This document shows positions 1 to 7,871 of a stretch of 13,766 nucleotides of DNA, one piece after another. The position numbers were made by a program, and so were the translations under genes. The stretch is from Bacteroidota bacterium (GTDB lineage Bacteria; Bacteroidota; Bacteroidia; NS11-12g; UBA955). The notes below the pieces were generated by a model. That model worked only from the letters and a program-made list of their open reading frames with translations. It did not search any database and had not been told where the DNA came from. The DNA is taken from assembly GCA_027488495.1 (NCBI GenBank), contig JAIYBO010000112.1, positions 1 to 13,766 on the forward strand, written 5' to 3'. The stretch's first letter is position 1; each line of letters starts with the position of its first letter.

Positions 1-1
1 A

Positions 2-949
2 TTGTGTGCTGGTGCGACTACCGGTGTGAAGTTGGTTGCAAGTGGTGCTGTAACATATAGTTGGACACCCACCACGGGATTGAGTTCTAATACGGGCGAT
101 ACGATTTATGCTTTGCCATCGGCTTCTACATTTTATACTGTAGCGGGTATCGATGACAAGGGGTGTACCGGACAGAGAAACGTGGCAGTTCAGATTCAAA
201 ACGGTCCCAATGTAACATTGACGGCCACAGACACAATGGTGTGTGAGGGCGACTCAGTTCAATTAACGGCCACTGTGGCACCTGTTGGAGGTCCTCCACA
301 GACTTACACATACTCTTGGAGTACTGGTTCAACCACAAGCACTACTTTTGCCAAAGCCAACGGAGCAAGTTCAAGTTATCAGGTATCGGTAAAAAACAAT
401 GCAGGGTGTGAAACCATCAAGACGAAAACCATTTATGGTGTGTTGAAGCCTGATGCAGCGTACAAGTATACCAGTTTGGGCGGTAGAAAATTTGCATTTG
501 AGTTTACGGGTAGTAACGCAGCCAATGTTTATTGGAACTACAGTGATGGAAATGAGAGTTTTCAACCCAAGCCCACTTATACCTTTAGTGCAGATGGCAC
601 ATATAAGGTGATGTTGGTGGCGAACAACCCTCCATGTAAATCGGATACAATGTATTTTGATGTGAAAGTTACCAATGTGGGAACTCGCGCTCAATCGTTG
701 ATGAATTTGAGTATGATGCCTAACCCTGCAAGCGATCAAGTACTTGTGAAGTTCAACGGTGTTGAGGCCAATTTGGAAGTAACTTTGGTGGATGCTTTGG
801 GTAGAGAGGTTTATCGTTCATCATTTGGTTCGGTAAATGGAAACCAAGGCGTGATGATTCCAACGGCTGATTTGGCTGAGGGATTGTATCAGGTTCGTAT
901 CAAGTCTAAGGATGGCATTTCGTCTTTGGGATTGCAGGTGTCGCACTAA
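2..949 (+). CDS. Secreted Ig/PKD-repeat protein with T9SS C-terminal sorting domain (5' end missing)
   Basis: The frame is open at the left edge, so only the last 315 residues are seen and the first codon here is internal. Residues about 1-67 and 68-147 look like two Ig-like adhesin repeats, each with a Cys and a Y-S-W core (YSWTP, YSWSTG). Residues about 148-224 resemble a PKD domain (VYWNYSDGNE, then a TYTFSADGTYKV strand pair). Residues about 235-315 match a type A Por/T9SS sorting domain: MPNPASDQV, then LVDALGREVYRS, then LAEGLYQVRIKS. Such domains direct proteins through the type IX secretion system and are then removed as the protein is attached to or released from the cell surface. 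The protein is therefore probably a cell-surface or secreted adhesin or structural protein. No enzyme domain is visible in this part. The Ig/PKD assignments are by pattern; the sorting domain is the firmest call. Confidence 0.85.
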   Translation: MCAGATTGVKLVASGAVTYSWTPTTGLSSNTGDTIYALPSASTFYTVAGIDDKGCTGQRNVAVQIQNGPNVTLTATDTMVCEGDSVQLTATVAPVGGPPQTYTYSWSTGSTTSTTFAKANGASSSYQVSVKNNAGCETIKTKTIYGVLKPDAAYKYTSLGGRKFAFEFTGSNAANVYWNYSDGNESFQPKPTYTFSADGTYKVMLVANNPPCKSDTMYFDVKVTNVGTRAQSLMNLSMMPNPASDQVLVKFNGVEANLEVTLVDALGREVYRSSFGSVNGNQGVMIPTADLAEGLYQVRIKSKDGISSLGLQVSH

Positions 950-970
950 TCACCTGGTAAATATCTTTTT

Positions 971-1008
971 GAGAGGGGCTTGCGCGCAGCGCAGGCCCCT
1001 CTTTTTTT
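971..1008 (+). terminator. Rho-independent terminator after the T9SS-domain gene
   Basis: A 13-bp stem (973-985 pairing with 989-1001, one G-U pair) encloses a 3-nt loop and is followed by seven T residues at 1002-1008. It lies 22 bases after the stop codon at 949. No A run precedes the stem on the plus strand, so it should not work for the convergent minus-strand cassette that ends at 1039. Confidence 0.9.
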
Positions 1009-1038
1009 ATCGCAACAAAAACGTTAAATGGTTTGTGT

Positions 1039-2919
1039 TTACCTCGCGGGAATAATCAATCGTTGGCCGATGCGCAAGGCGCGTGGGTTGGAGAGTTTGT
1101 TTCTCTTGGCGATGGATTCGTGGGTAACGTGGTAGCGTTGTGCTATGCGATATAGGTTCTCGCCCGATCTCACTGTGTGGGTGACTTCGCCTTGTGACAT
1201 TCTTGGGCTGCGGTTGTTGGCGGGAGTGGATCGCTGAGGTGTATTGTTTCGCTGGGGTGAAATTGTATTTGTGCGCGGATTTTGTTGCACTGAATCCTGA
1301 GTGGTGGCGGGCAGAATGCCATTTGTATTGTTTGTGACTGGGTTGGCGCGGGTTTGACCGGTGACGCTCTTGGCGGTATCGTTGGCTAGGGAATCGCCCA
1401 GAGAAACGGCCGAAAAGTCTCTTACCAAGGTGCTCATGGCAACATGGACTGTGTTTTTGAGCGCGGAGATATTGAGCGTGTCTTTGGGGTTGGCTTTGTT
1501 ATAGGCTTGCAGGAGCGAGAGTGTGAAAAGCTGACCTTGCAGGGCATATCCGGCGGCGTTAAAATGCAATTTGTCGGTGAGGGTGAGTTTGTGGTTATAC
1601 CAGATGTGCAGGGATCCCCAGCCACCCATGGCTTTGTTCAGATCGTATAGTGTAAGTTTTTGCGTGGCTGCAATTTTTTGGAGTTGTTGGTTAACGGATT
1701 TTTGAGCGGGTGGGATGCGGTTTCGGCTTCGGGTATCGGGGGCCGTTGTGAGGATGATGGCTGTATTGGGGCTGGCTGCGGCGATATCGGCGAGGAATTT
1801 CATCACGGCCGGGGTATAAGTTTGGGTGTCGAGCTTGCCGTTATAGGCTTCGTTGGTTCCGAAGGAGAAGATGAGGATATCGGGTTTGAGGTGGGCGATT
1901 TGCTCTACGGTTTGTGGGGCTTTGTTGATGAGGTGGGTGAATTGTGCACCTACAACACCACAATGGTGATACACAACGCCTCTTTGTTTTTGGGGAATGA
2001 TTTCGAAACCGTAGAACGCATAGTGGTTTTGGTTGGGCGAATTCGAAATCAAACCCAGGGTGAAATTGTTGGTGGGTTGTTGGGCTTGGTAACTACTCAC
2101 ACCCCAGCCGGATGGGTAAAATTGGCTGCCTGTCCACATGAATTCTGGGTTGAGCTGTGTGGTGAAGGAGTTGTCATCGGCGGAGTGCCAAATGTTGATG
2201 CGTTGCATTTGTGGCACACTGAAGTTGCCAAGGGCATTGTTTTCGGCAAATTTTTCGGTGAGTGATACATTCAGGCTTGCGGCAGGGGAATTGGTGGTTG
2301 CGCCGTAGCCTGAAACGCCAAGGGGTAAGGTGAGGCTTTGGGTAAGGGTTTTCACACCGGTCCATAGGCCTTGTGGTTTCACTGATACGCCGCGCGGGCC
2401 AAAGCTTTTTGCGAGGGCGTATGGAAAGAGGATGCCTCGGCCGGCGTTGCCAAACTGGGATTGCAGTTGCATGCGTATTTCACCGGAAAAGTAATCGCCT
2501 TGAATGTGGCTATCGCCAATGTGTATGATGGTAAATAGTGTATCGGCGGGGTTGACGGCATTTTTGCCAGAATTCGGTGCATTGCGCACGGGGGGCATGC
2601 CGGGGAGGCTCTTTTTGAGTTGGCCGTTGGCGGGGTGTGATGGGTAATCTTGGAGTATGTATTCGGCGTTGTTGACGCGTACATTGTGCAATTTTTGCAA
2701 AGCTTTTTTTAGCTTTGGCGATTCTTGCAACTCATTGCAGGTAAGACATATCACCGAGCTATCTTCGTGTAAATTATTGGCAGGAGTTTGTGGGTTTGTG
2801 GTCTGTTGTGCGCCAAGCAATTGTGCGTATAGGCATAGCAACAAGCCTGCTGCCCATTTTAAGGGGAGGGGAATACGGCGTAATGGTGATGGAGTTGCGT
2901 TGATTGGGACTTGCTGCAT
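1039..2919 (-). CDS. Exported SGNH/GDSL hydrolase-like protein with C-terminal LysM domain
   Basis: Predicted 626 residues, exported, and probably an O-acetyl transferase or esterase acting on an envelope glycan. I chose the ATG at 2919 because it overlaps the MBOAT stop (TGATG) and starts a signal peptide: basic PLRR, a hydrophobic stretch at about 17-34, cleavage near LLGA-QQ (37). The open frame continues upstream to 3144, but those residues look like out-of-frame MBOAT sequence. SGNH blocks are visible: GDSH at 135-138 (Ser137 nucleophile), GTNE at 354-357 (oxyanion Asn356), and D449-x-x-H452. A Pro/Gln/Asn/Thr-rich linker (about 520-578) leads to a LysM domain at 580-625, which in other proteins binds GlcNAc-containing glycans such as peptidoglycan. 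A CxxC pair follows the signal peptide (Cys58, Cys61). Last gene of a cassette with an MBOAT transporter-like enzyme and another SGNH protein, a context like PatA/PatB or AlgI/AlgX. The exact substrate is unknown. Confidence 0.85.
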   Translation of the reverse strand: MQQVPINATPSPLRRIPLPLKWAAGLLLCLYAQLLGAQQTTNPQTPANNLHEDSSVICLTCNELQESPKLKKALQKLHNVRVNNAEYILQDYPSHPANGQLKKSLPGMPPVRNAPNSGKNAVNPADTLFTIIHIGDSHIQGDYFSGEIRMQLQSQFGNAGRGILFPYALAKSFGPRGVSVKPQGLWTGVKTLTQSLTLPLGVSGYGATTNSPAASLNVSLTEKFAENNALGNFSVPQMQRINIWHSADDNSFTTQLNPEFMWTGSQFYPSGWGVSSYQAQQPTNNFTLGLISNSPNQNHYAFYGFEIIPQKQRGVVYHHCGVVGAQFTHLINKAPQTVEQIAHLKPDILIFSFGTNEAYNGKLDTQTYTPAVMKFLADIAAASPNTAIILTTAPDTRSRNRIPPAQKSVNQQLQKIAATQKLTLYDLNKAMGGWGSLHIWYNHKLTLTDKLHFNAAGYALQGQLFTLSLLQAYNKANPKDTLNISALKNTVHVAMSTLVRDFSAVSLGDSLANDTAKSVTGQTRANPVTNNTNGILPATTQDSVQQNPRTNTISPQRNNTPQRSTPANNRSPRMSQGEVTHTVRSGENLYRIAQRYHVTHESIAKRNKLSNPRALRIGQRLIIPAR

Positions 2920-4430
2920 CAGAACTGGAAGTAGATGAAGGGTTGAACCACATCGTCTTTGAACTGGATGATGATTTGCAGAGCAATCAGGGTCCATATA
3001 ATCCAGGTGAAAGTGGGCAGGATTTGGAGTTTTTGAAAGAATCGTTCTTTGAGGTTTGGCGGAAAAAATGCTATCACAGCGGCTATGCTGAGAAGGATTC
3101 CCATTTCTTGTCTGGACAGCCAAAATCCTGTGAAGTCTTTCCATTGGGTGTGAAATGCAATTTGTTCTATGCTAGCAAATGCTGAGCCAAAGGAGGTTGC
3201 TCTGAAGAATATCCAGCAGAAAGCCACGAAATTGAAAGTGAGCAGTGTGCTTAAAAATTGGGAGTACCATTGATTTTTGGGATTTGGAAATAGTTGTTTC
3301 CAGGCTTTGTGGAATGCCAATGCAAGTCCGTGTGCGAGTCCCCAGAACATGAAACGCCAATCGGCGCCGTGCCAAAATCCACCCACGAGCATGGTGATGA
3401 GGAGAAAGAGGTAGGTGTTGAATTCGCCTTTTCGGTTTCCGCCGAGTGGGATATAGATATAATCGCGCAGCCAGCTGCTGAGGGAAATATGCCATTTGCG
3501 CCAGAATACGGTGATGTTGGTTGCGGCGTAAGGGTTGTCGAAGTTCTCTTTGAGGCGATAACCCAACATGAGGGCAATACCTATGGCAATGTCTGAGTAG
3601 CCTGAAAAGTCGAAATAAATTTGAAAGCTGTAGGCATACATGGCCAGCAAGTTTTCGCCACCGGAGAAATTGCTGGGGAGTTCGTGAACGATATCCACGT
3701 ATTTGCCCAAGTAATCAGCGATGAACAGCTTTTTGAGAAGGCCGGTGATGATTCTAAGGAGGCTTTCTTTGTATAAGCTGGCATTGATGATTTGCGGGGT
3801 GAAAATTTGGGGTAAGAAGTCTTTGGCACGAACGATGGGACCGGCAACCAAGTGGGGGAAAAAGGTCATGTAAAACGCATAGTCACTGACGTTTTTGGTG
3901 GCGGGGATTTCATTGCGATACACATCCATGAGGTAACTGATGGACTGGAAAGTGTAGAACGATATGCCAATGGGAAGAAAAAGGTCTTGCTGGGTGAACT
4001 GAGTGCTGAGCAGTTCGTTGCAGTTTTGAATGAAGAAATTGGCGTATTTGAAGTAAAGCAAAAAGCTAAGGCTGTATGATAGGGATAGCCAAAGAAGGAG
4101 TTTTTTTCGGGTACCCTGACTTTTTTGGATGGCCAATGCGAAGAGGTAATCCGAGACGATCATGAGGGCGAATAGTCCTAGGAACGGTCCGCTCGATTTG
4201 TAATAAAAGAACAAGGAGAAGGCGATGATGTAAAGTTTTCTCCAGGTATTTTTTTGGACGAGGGCGGCATAGAAGATGAGGAATACGCCGAAGACTGCCA
4301 GAAATGAGAATTCGGTAAAGAACCAAGGTTCTTTGGTGGAGTATCCAAAAATGTTCTGCAGTAATTGTGGGTTATGCAGTGGGGCAAAAATCTGATTGAT
4401 CCAATTAGTATCCACGGTATTTGGCTGCAT
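2919..4430 (-). CDS. MBOAT-family membrane O-acyltransferase (AlgI/PatA/DltB-like)
   Basis: Predicted 503-residue polytopic membrane protein of the MBOAT family. It should pass an acyl (probably acetyl) group from a cytoplasmic donor across the membrane to an extracytoplasmic partner. Family signatures: HLVAGPIVR at 193-201, FDFSGYSDIAIG at 273-284, RKWHISLSSWLRDYIYIPLG at 311-330, and the catalytic-His segment GGFWHGADW at 350-358 (His354). Many hydrophobic segments run from about 41 to the C-terminus, and the length is normal. I take the ATG at 4430; an in-frame GTG at 4451 would add seven residues. Neither has a clear ribosome site. The start lies inside the end of the upstream SGNH gene (stop 4405-4407, 26-base overlap) and the stop shares one base with the downstream SGNH-LysM start (TGATG), so the three genes are probably translationally coupled. 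Substrate could be peptidoglycan, a surface polysaccharide or a lipid-linked glycan. Confidence 0.92.
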   Translation of the reverse strand: MQPNTVDTNWINQIFAPLHNPQLLQNIFGYSTKEPWFFTEFSFLAVFGVFLIFYAALVQKNTWRKLYIIAFSLFFYYKSSGPFLGLFALMIVSDYLFALAIQKSQGTRKKLLLWLSLSYSLSFLLYFKYANFFIQNCNELLSTQFTQQDLFLPIGISFYTFQSISYLMDVYRNEIPATKNVSDYAFYMTFFPHLVAGPIVRAKDFLPQIFTPQIINASLYKESLLRIITGLLKKLFIADYLGKYVDIVHELPSNFSGGENLLAMYAYSFQIYFDFSGYSDIAIGIALMLGYRLKENFDNPYAATNITVFWRKWHISLSSWLRDYIYIPLGGNRKGEFNTYLFLLITMLVGGFWHGADWRFMFWGLAHGLALAFHKAWKQLFPNPKNQWYSQFLSTLLTFNFVAFCWIFFRATSFGSAFASIEQIAFHTQWKDFTGFWLSRQEMGILLSIAAVIAFFPPNLKERFFQKLQILPTFTWIIWTLIALQIIIQFKDDVVQPFIYFQF

Positions 4431-5412
4431 TGATGGTGATGATGGGTGCACGGAAAGGCCTGCCGCGCTTGCGCGGCGGCTTCATGGCCATTTTGTAACG
4501 GGCGGATGTTTGCAACCAACCGGCTATACTGTCCATCCAAACACGGTAACCTTGAACATCTGGGTGACGACCATCGCCGGCACGGGTGAGTGTGAGTTTT
4601 TTGGTGAGGAAGTAGGTGGCAGAATCTGCGGAGGATTGAAATACTTTGTTGATGCCATGGTCTTCATCCCAATTGGCGGGTCCGATCCATGCATAGGGGA
4701 TTCCACGGAGTTTTTTTGCCAGTTGGTTGGCGGCAATTTTGCGCGCTTTGAGGTCGCGGGCATAAAGTTCGTTGAGGCCAAAGACCAAAAAGATGTAAGT
4801 GGGCTTGTATTTGGCGATGATTTTTTGAATGGTATCGGACCGGCCAAAGTTGAATGTGGTGGCGGAATACCATTCGAGGGAAAGAACGAGTTTGTGGCCG
4901 TTGGATAAACAGTAGTCGTTCAAGGGATATCTCAATCCACCGCTTTCAGAATCGCCAATGAGCAATATTCTGTGTTTGGTGGTATCGGCAAATACGGGCA
5001 ATTCATAGGCTGGCAAACTGAATGGTTTTTTGTTTGCCTGGTTGATGAATGATGGGGTAGAATCATCGCCCATTGCCAGAACATTTGACTCTGTGTTGGT
5101 TTGGGGATTCGTGGTTGATGTGTTGTTGATTGTGCTGGGCAATTCGGGTTCGTCGAGCTCAGCCAACATGGCGTCGATGTCTTGGTTGCCCAAGATTTGT
5201 TTGAGTTCAAAACCTGCAATTTGTATGGTTTGACTGCTACAGCTGTAAATATAGAGTAGCAGAACAGGTAAACAAATGCTTAAACCTGCCCAAACGATGA
5301 GCCAAGGGGAAGGGTTTTTGGGTGTGCTTGGATCAGAATTGCCTTCGCCATTCAACGGCGTTGATGGAAGGGATTGATTAGTGTTGGGTTGAATGGAATT
5401 TTGATCCGACAA
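4405..5412 (-). CDS. Membrane-anchored SGNH hydrolase-like protein
   Basis: Predicted 335 residues: a polar N-terminus (1-36), one membrane segment (about 37-57), a low-complexity Asn/Thr/Ser linker (about 88-130) and an SGNH-type catalytic domain (about 145-300). Catalytic pieces are GDSESGG at 153-159 (Ser155), GLNELYARD at 212-220 (Asn214) and D280-x-x-H283. The domain should lie outside the cytoplasmic membrane. First gene of a tight cassette with an MBOAT enzyme and a second SGNH protein; such partners usually accept the acetyl group and place it on a glycan, or remove it. The only workable start before the membrane segment is TTG at 5412: the frame has a stop at 5455-5457 and no ATG or GTG between. 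A second TTG lies at codon 20. The last 25 residues are oddly basic, with an RKRGRP run after the SGNH fold. Family assignment is good, role inferred. Confidence 0.75.
   Translation of the reverse strand: MSDQNSIQPNTNQSLPSTPLNGEGNSDPSTPKNPSPWLIVWAGLSICLPVLLLYIYSCSSQTIQIAGFELKQILGNQDIDAMLAELDEPELPSTINNTSTTNPQTNTESNVLAMGDDSTPSFINQANKKPFSLPAYELPVFADTTKHRILLIGDSESGGLRYPLNDYCLSNGHKLVLSLEWYSATTFNFGRSDTIQKIIAKYKPTYIFLVFGLNELYARDLKARKIAANQLAKKLRGIPYAWIGPANWDEDHGINKVFQSSADSATYFLTKKLTLTRAGDGRHPDVQGYRVWMDSIAGWLQTSARYKMAMKPPRKRGRPFRAPIITINAAKYRGY
4462..4477 (-). promoter_or_regulatory. GC-rich inverted repeat just upstream of the MBOAT start
   Basis: GCCGCGC-TT-GCGCGGC is a perfect 7-bp inverted repeat inside the end of the upstream SGNH gene, encoding its basic tail. 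In the minus-strand mRNA it could form a hairpin ending 31 bases before the MBOAT ATG at 4430. It could affect translation or mRNA decay at this junction, or simply reflect codons for a basic tail. There is no T run, so it is not a terminator. Confidence 0.35.
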
Positions 5413-5419
5413 AGTGACG

Positions 5420-5427
5420 CAAAAATA
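5420..5427 (-). promoter_or_regulatory. Possible Bacteroidota -7 promoter box before the SGNH-MBOAT cassette
   Basis: The minus strand reads TATTTTTG here, a full match to the TAnnTTTG element. It sits in the 82-bp gap between the GH65 gene and the SGNH gene. I see no TTTG at the usual 19-21 bases upstream; the nearest is 28 away. The box ends only seven bases before the TTG start, so a transcript from it would have almost no leader. The cassette may therefore have its own weak promoter or be read through from the sugar operon. Confidence 0.3.
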
Positions 5428-5494
5428 GTTGAAAGCCTTTGATTTTTTAGGGCATCAAAAGGTAAGTTTTTTCACCGCTGGCGAAACGTTATTT

Positions 5495-7816
5495 TTAGCT
5501 GTGAAATTGACTTTCTTGTGGATTGAGGCGGATGATTTTGTGCTCGGTATCATTCACATCGCCCCAATGAATTGCGACTTCGTTTTGGCCGAGGTTGGTG
5601 ATGGTTGCGCCCGATTTTGATACTTCAATTTTGATGGGTTCGTTTTGGAGTAAGATCTGGAAGCCATAACCGTTCCATTGGCTGGGACAGTGGGGTTTGA
5701 TGTAAAGGGTTTGGTTTTTGATGCGCAAACCGCCAAATCCTTGTACAATGCTGAGGTAGGATCCGGCCATCGATGTGATGTGGAGGCCATCTTCGGTGTC
5801 GTTGTTGTAGTTGTCGAGGTCTAACCGAGCGGTGCGCAGATACATTTCATAGGCTTTGTTGGTTTCGCCAATTTTTGCGGCCAAGATGCTGTGAACGCAG
5901 GGGCTTAGAGAGCTTTCATGAACGGTGAACTGCTCATAGAATTTGAAATTTTTCTCGTGGGTGCTTGCGTTGAATTGGTCTTCGAAGAAATAAAGTCCTT
6001 GTAGTACATCGGCTTGTTTGATATACACGCTGCGCAGGATGCGGTCCCAGCTCCATTTTTGGTTGATGGGTCGTTCAGCGGGCGATAGGTCTTGTACAGG
6101 TATGAGTTCCTTTTCTAGGAATCCATCGTGCTGAACAAATACGCCGAGTTCATCGCTGTAGGGAAGGTATAGGTGCTCGTTGATGTGGCTCCAGGCTTGG
6201 GTTTCCTCATGCTGTTTGAACTGGGTTTTGTTGCACAGTGTTTGGAATTCAGCGGGGTGATTTTCCGTGAGCCATTGGGCACATTCTGCGGTGTACTGCA
6301 TACACCAATTGGCGATGTAGCTGGTATACCAGTTGTTGTTTACGTTGTTTTCGTATTCGTTGGGGCCGGTAACGCCATGCATTTCGTAGCGTTGTTTGTG
6401 TGTGCTCCAGTGAACGCGTTGTTTCCAGAACCGTGCGATGCCGAGCAGGACTTCAAATCCCCCATCGAGCAAGTATGATTGATCGCCGGTATGTTGTATG
6501 TAGTTATAGATGGCGTAGGCGATGGCGCCGTTGCGGTGAATTTCTTCGAAGGTGATTTCCCATTCGTTGTGACATTCTTCGCCGTTCATTGTAACCATCG
6601 GATACAGAGCAGCTCCATCTGTGAAGCCAAGTTTGGCGGCGTTTTCGATGGCTTTGTTGAGCTGTTTATATCGATATACAAGCAGTTGGCGAGAGATGGC
6701 AGAATCGGCCGATACCAGGAAGAAGGGCAGGCAATAGGCTTCAGTGTCCCAGTAGGTGCTTCCGCCGTATTTTTCACCGGTGAATCCTTTTGGGCCGATG
6801 TTTAGGCGGGCATCGTCGCCGCAATAGGTTTGATTGAGGTGATAGATGTTGAAGCGAACGGCTTGTTGGGCTTTTACATCGCCATCGATGCGCACATCGG
6901 TGGTTTCCCATTTTTTGGCCCAAGCGGCGGCGCTCATTTGCAAATGGGCTTCAAAACTGGAGGCACTCATTTTATCGAGGGCCTTCTTGGTGTGAAGTTC
7001 CAATGCATCAGGGGCGTGGTGGAAGCTGCTGCCGGTGATGCAGTGCTTTACCAACGTGAGTTTTTCGGCAGCGGCTACAGAGATTTCGTAGGTGTTGCTG
7101 GCAAATTTACTCTGGGTATGTGGTTTGGCGATTTCGTTGTGTTTAACGCCATTTTTATGGATTTCGAAAGCAATGGCATTGGTTACCACCCAATCGAGTT
7201 TTTTGGTTTTTACGGTCACCAACAAGTTGTGGTTGTGCACTTCCTGTTTTACCTCATCCCAAAATTTCTCATCGTAGTTGGAGTCTTTGTTCACCACATC
7301 GCCATCGAGGTAATTTTCTACTTTGATGGTGCAATTTTTCGATGGGGTGATGTTGTATTGCAGTGCGCTGTATTCCTTGTTGATGAGTGAATAGAAACGA
7401 TGTGTTTGGATGTTGAGTTCAATGCCGTTGAGAAGCTTTACCGTGCAGTGGCGATTGAGAACACCTTTGTGCATGTCAAGTTCTCTGTTGAAAGAGAGAA
7501 TTTCCACTTTGGCCAAATCCAATTCTTCGTTATCGATATAGATTCGGAGTCCGCTCCAATAGGATGCGTTGAGCACTTTGGCAAAATACTCAGGGTAGCC
7601 ATTTTTCCACCAACCCACACGGGTTTTATCGGGGTAATAAACACCACCCACGTAGGTGCCTTGCAGCGAATGGCCGCTGTAGGTTTCTTCGAGGTTTCCA
7701 CGCTGTCCCATCATGCCATTTCCGAGACTGAAAACGCTCTCAGAAATTTCATTCATGGTGGGGTTAAATCCTTCTTCTATAATTTTCCAAGGGTCTGCCA
7801 AAAAATAGTCGATCAT
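5495..7816 (-). CDS. mapA: GH65 family glycoside phosphorylase, probably maltose phosphorylase
   Basis: Predicted 773-residue cytoplasmic enzyme, full length for GH65. Maltose phosphorylase converts maltose plus phosphate to beta-glucose 1-phosphate and glucose with inversion. Visible features: an N-terminal beta-sandwich region (about 1-290); the barrel motif GGSTYWDTEAY at 351-361; the acceptor-site loop CHNEWEITFEE at 415-425, whose HNE triad resembles maltose phosphorylases; the general-acid motif TGPNEY at 483-488 (Glu487) followed by NVNNNWYTSY; KQADVL at 600-605; and a probable phosphate-binding segment HITSMAGS at 679-686 with VQGFGG. There is no signal peptide. The ATG at 7816 has no clear Shine-Dalgarno. 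It lies 55 bases downstream of the beta-phosphoglucomutase gene, and the pairing with an enzyme that uses beta-glucose 1-phosphate strongly supports a glucoside phosphorylase. Trehalose, kojibiose or nigerose phosphorylase are the alternatives. A small oddity is TGPNEY where TGPDEY is usual. Confidence 0.9.
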   Translation of the reverse strand: MIDYFLADPWKIIEEGFNPTMNEISESVFSLGNGMMGQRGNLEETYSGHSLQGTYVGGVYYPDKTRVGWWKNGYPEYFAKVLNASYWSGLRIYIDNEELDLAKVEILSFNRELDMHKGVLNRHCTVKLLNGIELNIQTHRFYSLINKEYSALQYNITPSKNCTIKVENYLDGDVVNKDSNYDEKFWDEVKQEVHNHNLLVTVKTKKLDWVVTNAIAFEIHKNGVKHNEIAKPHTQSKFASNTYEISVAAAEKLTLVKHCITGSSFHHAPDALELHTKKALDKMSASSFEAHLQMSAAAWAKKWETTDVRIDGDVKAQQAVRFNIYHLNQTYCGDDARLNIGPKGFTGEKYGGSTYWDTEAYCLPFFLVSADSAISRQLLVYRYKQLNKAIENAAKLGFTDGAALYPMVTMNGEECHNEWEITFEEIHRNGAIAYAIYNYIQHTGDQSYLLDGGFEVLLGIARFWKQRVHWSTHKQRYEMHGVTGPNEYENNVNNNWYTSYIANWCMQYTAECAQWLTENHPAEFQTLCNKTQFKQHEETQAWSHINEHLYLPYSDELGVFVQHDGFLEKELIPVQDLSPAERPINQKWSWDRILRSVYIKQADVLQGLYFFEDQFNASTHEKNFKFYEQFTVHESSLSPCVHSILAAKIGETNKAYEMYLRTARLDLDNYNNDTEDGLHITSMAGSYLSIVQGFGGLRIKNQTLYIKPHCPSQWNGYGFQILLQNEPIKIEVSKSGATITNLGQNEVAIHWGDVNDTEHKIIRLNPQESQFHS

Positions 7817-7871
7817 GGGTATAGTATTAAAATGCTGTGGGGTGATGGGTTTGGGTAATGGTATTTTGGTG

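Noticed and set aside
1660..2265. 201-residue plus-strand open frame opposite the SGNH-LysM gene
   Set aside because: Antisense to a gene with conserved catalytic blocks; the translation is Gly/Val-rich and matches no fold I recognise.
2920..3144. N-terminal extension of the SGNH-LysM gene to 3144
   Set aside because: These codons lie wholly within the MBOAT gene and read as low-quality out-of-frame sequence; the signal peptide begins at the ATG at 2919, which overlaps the MBOAT stop.
5434..5462. Imperfect inverted repeat CCTTTTGAT / ATCAAAGG in the same gap
   Set aside because: The stem is AT-rich with a bulge and a long loop, and no T run follows directly; too weak to call a terminator or operator.
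5470..5486. Stem-loop (TTTCACC-GCT-GGCGAAA) between the GH65 and SGNH genes
   Set aside because: On the minus strand it is followed by A residues, not T, so it is not a terminator for the GH65 gene; it is short and has a G-U pair.
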